Positions 35,708 to 43,408 of a DNA stretch of 51,018 bases are shown here, piece by piece (position 1 is the first letter of the stretch; every line of letters starts with the position of its first letter). The position numbers and the translations under genes are program-made. The DNA comes from an uncultured Clostridia bacterium (GTDB taxonomy: Bacteria; Bacillota; Clostridia; TANB77; CAG-508): the NCBI GenBank assembly GCA_944391865.1, contig CALXVD010000008.1:1-51018 (forward strand), read 5' to 3'. Below the pieces are notes generated by a model. The model was not told the DNA's origin, made no database searches, and saw nothing but the letters and a program-made list of their open reading frames with translations.

Positions 35708-37039
35708 TTGTTTCAAACTTTAAAAAATGCTTTTAAAACTCCAGATGTAAGAAAAAGACTTTTATATACATTGCTATTAATTGTATTATTTAGATTAGGA
35801 TGTTACATCTCAGTTCCAGGAGTTGATACACTAGCATTAAGCAATTTAACTAGCGAAGCAACAGGACTATCTGGACTTATAGATTTAATATCAGGAGGGG
35901 CTTTTTCTAGATTTTCAATATTTGCAATGAGCATAAGCCCATATATTACGGCATCAATTGTTATTCAACTATTAGGAATGGTAATACCTTCTTTGGAAAA
36001 ACTTATGAAAGAAGGAGGAGAAGAAGGTAAGGCAAAAATTAATAGATATACAAAAATGCTTACATTAGTGCTTGCATTAATAGAATCAATAGGAATCTAT
36101 ATGTCATATAGTAGCACTTATTCTGCATATGGTGTATTTATAAATCCAGGATTTGCAACTGGTGCACTAATTGTTTTATCATTAGTTGCAGGAACAGCCC
36201 TTCTTATGTGGCTTGGAGAACAAATTACCAATAGAGGTATAGGTAATGGTATTTCAATAATTATTTTTATAGGTATTATATCATCTTTACCATCTGCCGT
36301 AACAACAATATATAATTTAATATTTACAAGTGCTGGATTTAGCACAACAGGACTATTAATTTCATTAGGATTAATAATAGGAGCTATAATTTTAGTAGCA
36401 GCAGTTGTATTTGTACAACAAGCAGAAAGAAGAGTACCTGTACAATATGCAAAAAAAGTTGTAGGAAGAAAAATGTATGGAGGACAAAATACACATATTC
36501 CATTAAAGCTTGCAATGGCAGGAGTAATGCCAATTATATTTGCTTCATCATTTATGACTTTTCCTGCAATGATTATACAAATGTTTAATCCAAGCATAGC
36601 ATCGCAAACAGGATTTTGGGCTACAATATATAAATTTTCATTAGCAACATCAACCTCACAAGTAGGAATTGGATATACTATAACAAACGCGATTGTATAC
36701 TTATTATTAATTTTAGGATTCACTTACTTTTATACTTATGCAACATTTAATCCTGCAGAAGTATCAAGCAATATAAAGAAAAACGGAGGATTTATCCCAG
36801 GAATTAGAGCTGGAAAACCAACAACAGAATACTTATCAGGAATAATAAGTAAATTAACATTATTTGGAGGAGCGTTTTTAAGTATTATAGCAGTACTACC
36901 AATGCTTATGAGATTTACTGGACTAAATGTAGCATTTGGAGGAACATCAATACTTATCGTAGTAGGTGTTGCATTAGAAACAATTCAACAATTAGAATCT
37001 AGATTGGTAATGCGTCATTATAAAGGATTCTTAGAATAG
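35708..37039 (+). CDS. secY: Preprotein translocase subunit SecY
   Basis: 443 residues from TTG 35708, with GAGGTG inside the rplO end. Ten transmembrane helices. MFQTLKNAFKTPDVRKRLLY, then PYITASIVIQLLG, the cytoplasmic loop AERRVPVQYAKKVVGRKMYG and FNPAEVSSNIKKNGGFIPGI. It forms the SecYEG channel. Normal place after rplO, before adk. Confidence 0.98.
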   Translation: MFQTLKNAFKTPDVRKRLLYTLLLIVLFRLGCYISVPGVDTLALSNLTSEATGLSGLIDLISGGAFSRFSIFAMSISPYITASIVIQLLGMVIPSLEKLMKEGGEEGKAKINRYTKMLTLVLALIESIGIYMSYSSTYSAYGVFINPGFATGALIVLSLVAGTALLMWLGEQITNRGIGNGISIIIFIGIISSLPSAVTTIYNLIFTSAGFSTTGLLISLGLIIGAIILVAAVVFVQQAERRVPVQYAKKVVGRKMYGGQNTHIPLKLAMAGVMPIIFASSFMTFPAMIIQMFNPSIASQTGFWATIYKFSLATSTSQVGIGYTITNAIVYLLLILGFTYFYTYATFNPAEVSSNIKKNGGFIPGIRAGKPTTEYLSGIISKLTLFGGAFLSIIAVLPMLMRFTGLNVAFGGTSILIVVGVALETIQQLESRLVMRHYKGFLE

Positions 37040-37115
37040 AAGTGTGAAGTGCGAAGTGCGAAGTGTGAAAAAACATATGAAATTCACACTTCACACATCA
37101 CACATCTCACTTCTA
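37038..37115. repeat. Palindromic repeat, family A copy 6 (short)
   Basis: gaagtgtgaagtgcgaagtg... tcacacttcacacatcacac, directly after the secY stop. The ~130 bases that follow (to adk) include another diverged palindrome (tttagagtttggt... accaaattc-like arms). Confidence 0.75.
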
Positions 37116-37254
37116 ATTTGTGTTTAGTATTTTGTATTTAGAGTTTGGTAATTATGAATAAGTTAACGACTAAATTCCAAATACTAAAAGCAATTGATAA
37201 GAATAGAGAAATTAATAAAAAATACAATTTATTTAATGAAGGGAGATATAAATT

Positions 37255-37914
37255 ATGTTTATAGTATTACTAGGAGCACCAGGAAGTGGAAAAGGAACAG
37301 CAGGAAAAATAATAGCAGAAGATTTAAAACTTGCACATATATCAACAGGAGATTTATTTAGAGAAAATTTAAAAAATGAAACAGAATTAGGAAAAGAAGC
37401 AAAAGAATATATGGATAAGGGAGAACTTGTTCCTGACAAAGTAACAATAAAAATGCTAAAAGATAGATTAAATTCAGACGATGTAGAAAATGGAGCAGTT
37501 TTAGATGGATTTCCAAGAACAGGAGTACAAGCAGTTAGCCTTGACAAAATGTTAGGAGAAATGAATGCAAAAGTAGACATGGCATTAAATATTGATGTTC
37601 CATTTGAAGAAATAGTAGAAAGAATTGCAAACAGAAGAAGTTGCAAAAATTGTGGTGAGATTTATAATGTAGTATTTAATCCTCCAAAACAAGAGGGAAT
37701 ATGCGACAAATGTGGTGGAGAATTATATCAAAGAGAAGATCAAAAACCAGAAGTAGTAGAAAATAGATTAAAAGTATATAGTGAAACAGCAGAAGAATTA
37801 ATAAATCATTATAAAAATGCTGGAGTATTATATGATGCAAAAGCAGGAGACGCAGTAGGAAAAACATCATATGATGTAGCAAAAGAAGTAGAAGAATATA
37901 TAAAAAATAAATAA
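37255..37914 (+). CDS. adk: Adenylate kinase
   Basis: 219 residues. P-loop GAPGSGKGT, STGDLFRENLKNETELG, LDGFPRT. The LID has a Cys4 zinc site (CKNCGEIYNVVF, then CDKCGGELYQRED), typical of Gram-positive enzymes. It interconverts ATP+AMP and 2 ADP. GAAGGGAG precedes the ATG. Followed by a perfect palindrome and map. Confidence 0.98.
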   Translation: MFIVLLGAPGSGKGTAGKIIAEDLKLAHISTGDLFRENLKNETELGKEAKEYMDKGELVPDKVTIKMLKDRLNSDDVENGAVLDGFPRTGVQAVSLDKMLGEMNAKVDMALNIDVPFEEIVERIANRRSCKNCGEIYNVVFNPPKQEGICDKCGGELYQREDQKPEVVENRLKVYSETAEELINHYKNAGVLYDAKAGDAVGKTSYDVAKEVEEYIKNK

Positions 37915-37919
37915 TTAGA

Positions 37920-38000
37920 TAAATTCCGGTAATTTGGGGACGGTTCCATTTTTCCGGTTTTACCGGAAAAATGGAACCGTCCCCAAATTACCGGAATTTA
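37920..38000. repeat. Perfect 81-bp palindrome between adk and map
   Basis: Two 39-base arms match exactly around a TTT loop (37959-37961); the left arm begins taaattccggtaatttgggg. Richer in GC than the surroundings. The map ribosome binding site starts one base after it. Confidence 0.95.
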
Positions 38001-38014
38001 TGGGGGTAATAAAT

Positions 38015-38785
38015 TTGGTTACTATAAAATCAAAAAGAGAAATTGAGTTAATGAGAGAAGCTTGCAGAGTAGCATCTTTAGCACAAACTGCAATAGAAAA
38101 AGCAATAAAACCAGGAATTTCTACATATGAACTTGATAAAATCGCAGAAAATACAATAAGGGCAAATGGTGGAATTCCAGCAGAAAAAGGATATCCAAGT
38201 GGAGTAAGAGGAGTTCCAGACTTTCCAGGTTCAATTTGCGCATCTATTAATGACGAAGTAATTCATGGCATTCCTTCTAAAAGGGCTATTTTGAAAGACG
38301 GAGATATAATAAGCATAGATTTAGTTGCATATAAAAACGGTTACAATGGAGATTGTGCAAGGACATATATAGTTGGAAATGTGCCAGATAGTACAAGAAG
38401 ACTAGTGGAAATTACAAAACAAGCATTTTTTGAGGGAATACAATATGCCAAAAAAGGAAATAGGCTTGGAGATATATCTCATGCAATTGGTAGCTTTGTT
38501 GAAAAGAATGGTTATTCAGTAGTTAAAGAATTTCAAGGACATGGGATAGGAACTCAAATGCATGAAGATCCAGGCATTCCTAATTACGGTAAAGCAGGAA
38601 GAGGTATAAGATTAGAACCAGGTATGACACTTGCAATAGAGCCAATGGTAATTATGGGAAAATCTAATATACTTCAACTTGATGACGGCTGGACAATTAT
38701 ATCTGAGGATGGAAGCTTGGCTGCTCATTATGAAAATACAATTTTAATAACAGAAAAAGAACCAGAAATATTGACAATTATTTAA
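38015..38785 (+). CDS. map: Methionine aminopeptidase, type I
   Basis: 256 residues from TTG 38015 with GGGGG; an upstream in-frame extension would translate the palindrome. TIKSKREIELMREACRVASL, metal ligands in SIDLVAYKNGYNGDCARTYI (Asp pair), EFQGHGIGTQMHEDPGIPNY (His), AIEPMV (Glu) and YENTILIT. It removes initiator Met. The KOW-domain gene often found after map in Clostridia is absent. Confidence 0.97.
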   Translation: MVTIKSKREIELMREACRVASLAQTAIEKAIKPGISTYELDKIAENTIRANGGIPAEKGYPSGVRGVPDFPGSICASINDEVIHGIPSKRAILKDGDIISIDLVAYKNGYNGDCARTYIVGNVPDSTRRLVEITKQAFFEGIQYAKKGNRLGDISHAIGSFVEKNGYSVVKEFQGHGIGTQMHEDPGIPNYGKAGRGIRLEPGMTLAIEPMVIMGKSNILQLDDGWTIISEDGSLAAHYENTILITEKEPEILTII

Positions 38786-38799
38786 AATTAATGTATAAT
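38771..38799 (+). promoter_or_regulatory. infA promoter inside the end of map
   Basis: Consensus TTGACA (38771-38776), a 17-base spacer and TATAAT (38794-38799), about 40 bases before infA. Confidence 0.75.
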
Positions 38800-38843
38800 A
38801 TACTAGTTATTTATGGAAAACAACCAATTAGGAGGAAATAAAA

Positions 38844-39062
38844 TTGTCAAAGGAAGATGTTATTGAAGTAGAAGGTACAGTTATAGAAGCATTACCTAAT
38901 ACAAATTTTAAAGTAGAACTTGAAAATGGACATCAAGTTTTAGCACACATTTCAGGAAAGCTTAGAATGAATTATATAAAAATTCTTCCAGGCGATAAAG
39001 TAAAACTAGAACTTTCTCCATATGACTTGAATAGAGGTAGGATAACTTGGAGAGCAAAGTAA
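38844..39062 (+). CDS. infA: Translation initiation factor IF-1
   Basis: 72 residues from a TTG start with TTAGGAGG. S1-type OB fold: [54 protein letters not shown]. Family B copy 5 abuts its stop; rpmJ follows. Confidence 0.98.
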   Translation: MSKEDVIEVEGTVIEALPNTNFKVELENGHQVLAHISGKLRMNYIKILPGDKVKLELSPYDLNRGRITWRAK

Positions 39063-39183
39063 AATAAATGAAAAGCGGCATCTTGCGTTGTCAAGCTGCA
39101 TAAAAATTATTTCAACATACAAACGTATAGTTTCAATAATTTTTATTTGCTTTCCTAGCAATATACCACTTTTGATTTATTTT
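39063..39183. repeat. Long hairpin repeat, family B copy 5, abutting the infA stop
   Basis: Outer arms aaataaatgaaaagcgg / cacttttgatttatttt; apex caacatac aaac gtatagttt. Nearly identical to copy 4 except at paired positions. Confidence 0.85.
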
Positions 39184-39249
39184 AAACATATTAATAATTT
39201 AAAGAATAAGCTAGAACAATAAAATTTCATTAAAGACGAGGTGAAAAAG

Positions 39250-39363
39250 ATGAAAGTAAGACCATCAGTAAAGAAAATATGCGAAAAATGCAAAATAATA
39301 AAAAGAAAAGGTGTAACAAGAGTTATTTGCGAAAACCCAAAACACAAACAAAGGCAAGGATAA
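39250..39363 (+). CDS. rpmJ: 50S ribosomal protein L36
   Basis: 37 residues from ATG 39250 with [26 protein letters not shown] then [13 protein letters not shown]; the zinc ligands CxxC...C...H are present. Standard position between infA and rpsM. Confidence 0.97.
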   Translation: MKVRPSVKKICEKCKIIKRKGVTRVICENPKHKQRQG

Positions 39364-39394
39364 TAAATCTAATAAATTCTTATTAGATTTATTA
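39362..39394 (+). terminator. AT-rich stem-loop after rpmJ
   Basis: aataaatctaataa / ttattagatttatt begins at the rpmJ stop. The following 160 bases are AT-rich with a short palindrome (cttaaatattaatttaag) and no gene. Confidence 0.5.
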
Positions 39395-39551
39395 TCATGT
39401 AAATTTAAATTTAGTTAATACATAAAAATAGAGAAGCGGCTGTCTTAAATATTAATTTAAGAATTTTCTGTTTTTATTTATTATATATAGTTTAATTACA
39501 TTTCAATTATACTAATTAAACTAAAAAAGTTAGTAATATTGTAATTAGTAT

Positions 39552-39651
39552 AAGAAGTGAGAAGTGGGATGTGAGAAGTGGGAAATTAGGGTAAACCTAA
39601 CAAAGGACTATTCCTAAAAAGCACACCTCACACTTCGCACCTCACACATCT
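39552..39651. repeat. Palindromic repeat, family A copy 7
   Basis: aagaagtgagaagtgggatg... cacctcacacttcgcacctc with core aaattagggtaaacctaac; almost the reverse complement of copy 1. Confidence 0.85.
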
Positions 39652-39710
39652 AAAGTTCAATATTAACTATGTACAAAAAAGAAAATTTTTTAGAAGAGGT
39701 GAAAGAAAAT

Positions 39711-40073
39711 ATGGCTCGTATAGCAGGAGTAGATTTGCCTAAAGAAAAAAGAGTTGAAATAGGACTTACTTATATTTATGGAATAGGTAGAACAAGCTCT
39801 AATAAAATATTGGCAGAAGCTAAAGTTAATCCAGACATAAGAGTAAAAGATTTAACAGACGATCAAGTACAAGCAATAAGAAATGCAATGGAAAATTATA
39901 AAGTAGAAGGAGACTTAAGAAGAGAAGTTGCATTAAATATTAAAAGACTTACTGAAATAGGATGCTTTAGAGGAATTAGACATAGAAGAGGATTGCCAGT
40001 AAGAGGACAAAGAACAAAAACAAATGCTCGTACAAGAAAAGGACCAAGAAAATTAGTAAGTAAAAAGAAATAA
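39711..40073 (+). CDS. rpsM: 30S ribosomal protein S13
   Basis: 120 residues from ATG 39711 with AGAGGTG; the in-frame upstream ATG has no ribosome binding site. [51 protein letters not shown]. Confidence 0.97.
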   Translation: MARIAGVDLPKEKRVEIGLTYIYGIGRTSSNKILAEAKVNPDIRVKDLTDDQVQAIRNAMENYKVEGDLRREVALNIKRLTEIGCFRGIRHRRGLPVRGQRTKTNARTRKGPRKLVSKKK

Positions 40074-40175
40074 TATAGAGTTTGGATTTTAGAATTTGGT
40101 AAATAAAATTTAATATAAATTATTAACTACCAATTGTAAAACACCAAACACAAAAATTTAAATAGAGAGGAACAG

Positions 40176-40259
40176 AAAGACTGACATCACTAATTGATAA
40201 GGGGGACATAGCTCCTCCACATAGACGTGACGGAAGAAAAGCTGTGTCCCCATACCTTA
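40176..40259. repeat. Repeat, family D copy 2
   Basis: actgacatcactaattgata... ggggacatag... acgtgacgg... gctgtgtccccata. Homologous to 33,599-33,681; the ggggacat / tgtcccc arms differ from copy 1 in a compensating way. 22 bases before rpsK. Confidence 0.7.
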
Positions 40260-40281
40260 ATAGGAAGGAGTAGTTAAGAAT

Positions 40282-40674
40282 ATGGCTAAAGCAGTAAAAA
40301 AAGTTACTAGAAGAAGAGATAGAAAGAACATAGAAAAAGGTGCAGCACATATACATTCTAGTTTTAATAATACAATAGTTACAATTACTGACGAAAAGGG
40401 AAATGTTATATCTTGGGCAAGTGCAGGAGAACTTGGATTTAAAGGGTCAAGAAAAAGCACACCATTTGCTGCAGGTGAAGCAGCTCTTACAGCTGCAAAA
40501 GCAGGAATGGAACACGGATTAAAATCAGTAGAAGTTTATGTAAAAGGTCCAGGATCTGGTAGAGAAGCTGCAATTAGATCTTTACAAACTGCAGGACTAG
40601 AAATTAGTATGATAAAAGATGTAACACCAATACCTCATAATGGTTGTAGACCACCAAAAAGAAGAAGAGTATAA
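40282..40674 (+). CDS. rpsK: 30S ribosomal protein S11
   Basis: 130 residues. [40 protein letters not shown], and [15 protein letters not shown] at the end. GGAAGGAG upstream. Confidence 0.98.
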   Translation: MAKAVKKVTRRRDRKNIEKGAAHIHSSFNNTIVTITDEKGNVISWASAGELGFKGSRKSTPFAAGEAALTAAKAGMEHGLKSVEVYVKGPGSGREAAIRSLQTAGLEISMIKDVTPIPHNGCRPPKRRRV

Positions 40675-40774
40675 GAATAGAAGTTAGAAGTTAGAATTTA
40701 GAGATTAGAATTTAGAAAACTCTGGAGAAAGGCTTCGTGAGAATAGAAAAATAGAAGAAGGAGGAAGAAGCAAA

Positions 40775-41401
40775 ATGTCAAGATATAAAGATGAACAATG
40801 TCGTATATGCCGTAGAGAAGGTCAAAAATTGTTCCTTAAAGGTTCAAGATGTTATTCAGACAAATGTAGCGTAACAAGAAGAAATTACGCACCTGGAGAA
40901 CATGGACAAGGAAGAAAGAAACTTTCTGAATATGGTACACAATTAAGAGAAAAACAAAAAACTAAAGCTTTTTATGGAGTAGGAGAAAAACAATTTAGAA
41001 AATACTTTGAAATGGCTGAAAACAAAAAAGGTGTAACTGGTGAAATGTTACTACAAATATTAGAAAGCAGACTAGATAATGTAGTATATAGAGCAGGATA
41101 TGGTGTATCTAGAGCTCAAGCAAGACAACTTGTTAATCATGGACACTTTAATGTAAATGGAGTAAAAACAGATATAGCATCATATTTAGTAAAACCAGGA
41201 GATGTTATTTCAGTAAGAGAAAATAAAAAAGACAGCAAAATTTTAAAAGAAAATATAGAAATGAATAGTAGCAAACCAATTCCAGAATGGCTAGAAAAAA
41301 ATAACGACAACCTAGAAACAAAAGTGTTAAGATTAGCATCTAGAGAAGATGTAGATCTACCAGTTGAAGAGCACTTAATAGTTGAGTTATATTCTAAATA
41401 G
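40775..41401 (+). CDS. rpsD: 30S ribosomal protein S4
   Basis: 208 residues with the zinc-type N terminus ([20 protein letters not shown], then CSV). [20 protein letters not shown], then the S4 RNA-binding domain [40 protein letters not shown] upstream. Confidence 0.98.
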   Translation: MSRYKDEQCRICRREGQKLFLKGSRCYSDKCSVTRRNYAPGEHGQGRKKLSEYGTQLREKQKTKAFYGVGEKQFRKYFEMAENKKGVTGEMLLQILESRLDNVVYRAGYGVSRAQARQLVNHGHFNVNGVKTDIASYLVKPGDVISVRENKKDSKILKENIEMNSSKPIPEWLEKNNDNLETKVLRLASREDVDLPVEEHLIVELYSK

Positions 41402-41512
41402 TTAGAAATTAGAAATTGGATGTTGGAAATTAGAATAAAGAAGTTGGATTATAAAAATATATATTTTAGAAATCTAACCTCTAACCTCTAACCTCTAACG
41501 TCTAAATAGGAG
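41402..41512. repeat. Imperfect palindrome between rpsD and rpoA
   Basis: ttagaaattagaaattgg... with ctaacctctaacctctaacc on the right arm, built of short tandem units. A related left arm lies at 40,681-40,720 (agttagaagttagaattt). Confidence 0.6.
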
Positions 41513-41524
41513 GTTAAAAAATAA

Positions 41525-42472
41525 ATGATTGAATTTGAAAAACCAAATATAGAATGTCTAGCAGCAAATGAGGAAGAAAATTACGCAAAATTTGTTTGTG
41601 AACCATTGGAACGTGGTTATGGTATGACAATAGGAAATTCTTTAAGAAGAATTTTATTATCATCATTACCAGGAACAGCAATTACAAGTGTTAAGATAGA
41701 TGGAGTAGTTCATGAATTTTCTACCATTCCAAATGTAGTTGAAGATGTTCCAGAAATTATTGTCAATTTAAAAAGCGTAAGATTAAAGTCACATGATAAC
41801 GAACAGAAAATACTTAGAATAGATGTTGATAAAGAAGGAGAAGTTACAGCAGGAGATATTATTACAGATTCTAGTATAGAAGTTCTAAATCCTGAATTAC
41901 ATATTGCAACAGTAGCAGAAGGTGGACACCTAGTAATGGAAATGACTGCTGATAGAGGAAGAGGATACAATGTTGCAGAAAAAAATAAAGAAGCAAATCA
42001 AGCAATTGATGTTCTTCCAATAGATTCAATATTTACTCCTGTAAAAAAAGTAAACTATTCAGTTGAAAATACTAGAGTTGGTCAAACAGTTGACTATGAT
42101 AAATTAACAATAGAAGTTTGGACAGATGGAAGCTTAAAAGCATACGAAGCATTAAGCTTAGCTGCAAAAGTAATGACTGGACATTTAGAGTTATTTGTTG
42201 ATTTATCAGAAACTGCTAAGAATACTCAAGTAATGGTAGAAAAAGAAGAATCTAAAAAAGAAAAAGTATTAGAAATGCCTATAGAAGAATTAGAATTATC
42301 AGTGAGAAGTTATAACTGCTTAAAAAGAGCAGGAATCGCTACAGTTGAAGATTTAGCAAACAAATCAGAGGCTGATATGATGAAAGTAAGAAATTTAGGT
42401 AAAAAATCTTTGGATGAAGTAACCAATAAATTACATTCATTAGGACTAGATTTTTTAAGAGAAGATGATTAA
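41525..42472 (+). CDS. rpoA: RNA polymerase alpha subunit
   Basis: 315 residues. N-terminal dimerisation domain ([20 protein letters not shown]) and C-terminal domain ([35 protein letters not shown]). TAGGAGG upstream. Standard place between rpsD and rplQ. Confidence 0.98.
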   Translation: MIEFEKPNIECLAANEEENYAKFVCEPLERGYGMTIGNSLRRILLSSLPGTAITSVKIDGVVHEFSTIPNVVEDVPEIIVNLKSVRLKSHDNEQKILRIDVDKEGEVTAGDIITDSSIEVLNPELHIATVAEGGHLVMEMTADRGRGYNVAEKNKEANQAIDVLPIDSIFTPVKKVNYSVENTRVGQTVDYDKLTIEVWTDGSLKAYEALSLAAKVMTGHLELFVDLSETAKNTQVMVEKEESKKEKVLEMPIEELELSVRSYNCLKRAGIATVEDLANKSEADMMKVRNLGKKSLDEVTNKLHSLGLDFLREDD

Positions 42473-42488
42473 AGGAAGGTGAAAAAAA

Positions 42489-43013
42489 TTGGCTATAAAC
42501 AGAAAACTTGGAAAACCAACTGATCAAAGGTTAGCAATGCTTAAAAATCAAGCTACAGATTTAATTATGCATGGAAAAATAGAAACAACTGAAAGTAGAG
42601 CAAAGGAAGTTAAATCAATAGTTGATAGCATTATAGCATTAGCAATTAAAGAAAAAGACAATTATGAAGAAGTAGAAGTAAAAGTAGTAAAAGCAAAACT
42701 TGATAGCAAAGGTAATAAAGAAACAGAAAAAGTAACTAGCAAAAACGGTAAAGAATATTTAAGAGTTGTTAAAGTTGAAACAACTGAAAAAAGACAAAAA
42801 GATATGCCATCAAGACTAAATGCTAGAAGAAAAATTATGGCTAAATTAAACAAAGTAAAAGATTCTGAAGGTAAAAATATAGACTTACCTGCAAAATTAT
42901 TTGGAGAAATTGCAGAAAACTACAAAGATAGAGTAGGAGGATATACTCAAATAATAAAAATGGGACCTAGAAAAGGTGACAATGCAGAAAAAGTTATATT
43001 AAAATTAGTTTAA
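42489..43013 (+). CDS. rplQ: 50S ribosomal protein L17 with internal insertion
   Basis: 174 residues from TTG 42489 (GGAAGGTG). The core is normal: [40 protein letters not shown], and [20 protein letters not shown]. About 50 extra residues lie in the middle (from [20 protein letters not shown] to [11 protein letters not shown]), so it is longer than the usual 110-130. Last gene of the superoperon; a terminator follows. Confidence 0.96.
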   Translation: MAINRKLGKPTDQRLAMLKNQATDLIMHGKIETTESRAKEVKSIVDSIIALAIKEKDNYEEVEVKVVKAKLDSKGNKETEKVTSKNGKEYLRVVKVETTEKRQKDMPSRLNARRKIMAKLNKVKDSEGKNIDLPAKLFGEIAENYKDRVGGYTQIIKMGPRKGDNAEKVILKLV

Positions 43014-43032
43014 TATTAGTTGATAAAAAATA

Positions 43033-43062
43033 TGCGAACAATTATATGTTCGCTATTTTTTT
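43033..43062 (+). terminator. Terminator of the ribosomal superoperon
   Basis: tgcgaac / gttcgc stem-loop followed by tatttttttg, about 20 bases past rplQ. Confidence 0.85.
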
Positions 43063-43113
43063 GTTTTAATTAGATATATTGTAATTAACTCGTTGAATAT
43101 TAGAAACTAGAGA

Positions 43114-43290
43114 CCAGAAATTCACATTTGATACCTCCAACAGTATCTATTTCAACAACATTAATATTATGGTTAATGGCTAAGAAACTTTGAAAATCTT
43201 CATAAGTTGGACCAATTCTATAACTGTATCTTTTTTAGTTTTATTTTGTTTTTGATTATGAACTTTATACAAAAATTTTCCGTGTACTTT
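43114..43290 (-). pseudogene. IS30-family transposase relic
   Basis: On the minus strand, a frame reads RYSYRIGPTYEDFQSFLAIN, then INVVEIDTVGGIKCEF. This matches the IS30 segment RTYEDF...NPN..VVEMDTV that opens the catalytic domain. A preceding piece in another frame (KVHGKFLYKVHNQKQNKTKK) fits the Lys/Arg-rich linker. No start, no remaining DDE domain. The frame change lies in a run of A, not at CGG. Confidence 0.6.
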
Positions 43291-43318
43291 GGTAAACAAA
43301 TAAAAATCGAAAAAAATG

Positions 43319-43347
43319 TTGATAAAATAAATATTTTAATATATTAT
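43319..43347 (+). promoter_or_regulatory. Probable smc promoter
   Basis: TTGATA (43319-43324), a 17-base spacer and TATTAT (43342-43347). Confidence 0.45.
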
Positions 43348-43408
43348 ATATAAATGAGGCAAAGAAGCTGTTTTTCTTTTGCCTAAATAATTTGTAAAGG
43401 TGGAAAAA

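Noticed and set aside
36118-36723. 201-codon open frame antisense to secY
   Set aside because: It mirrors the codon bias of secY on the opposite strand, and has no ribosome binding site or family.
37934-38015. N-terminal extension of methionine aminopeptidase
   Set aside because: It would translate the perfect palindrome; TTG 38015 with GGGGG fits the family start.
15552-39651. A CRISPR array from the recurrent palindromes
   Set aside because: Repeats are long, imperfect, dispersed by kilobases and without regular spacers or cas genes.
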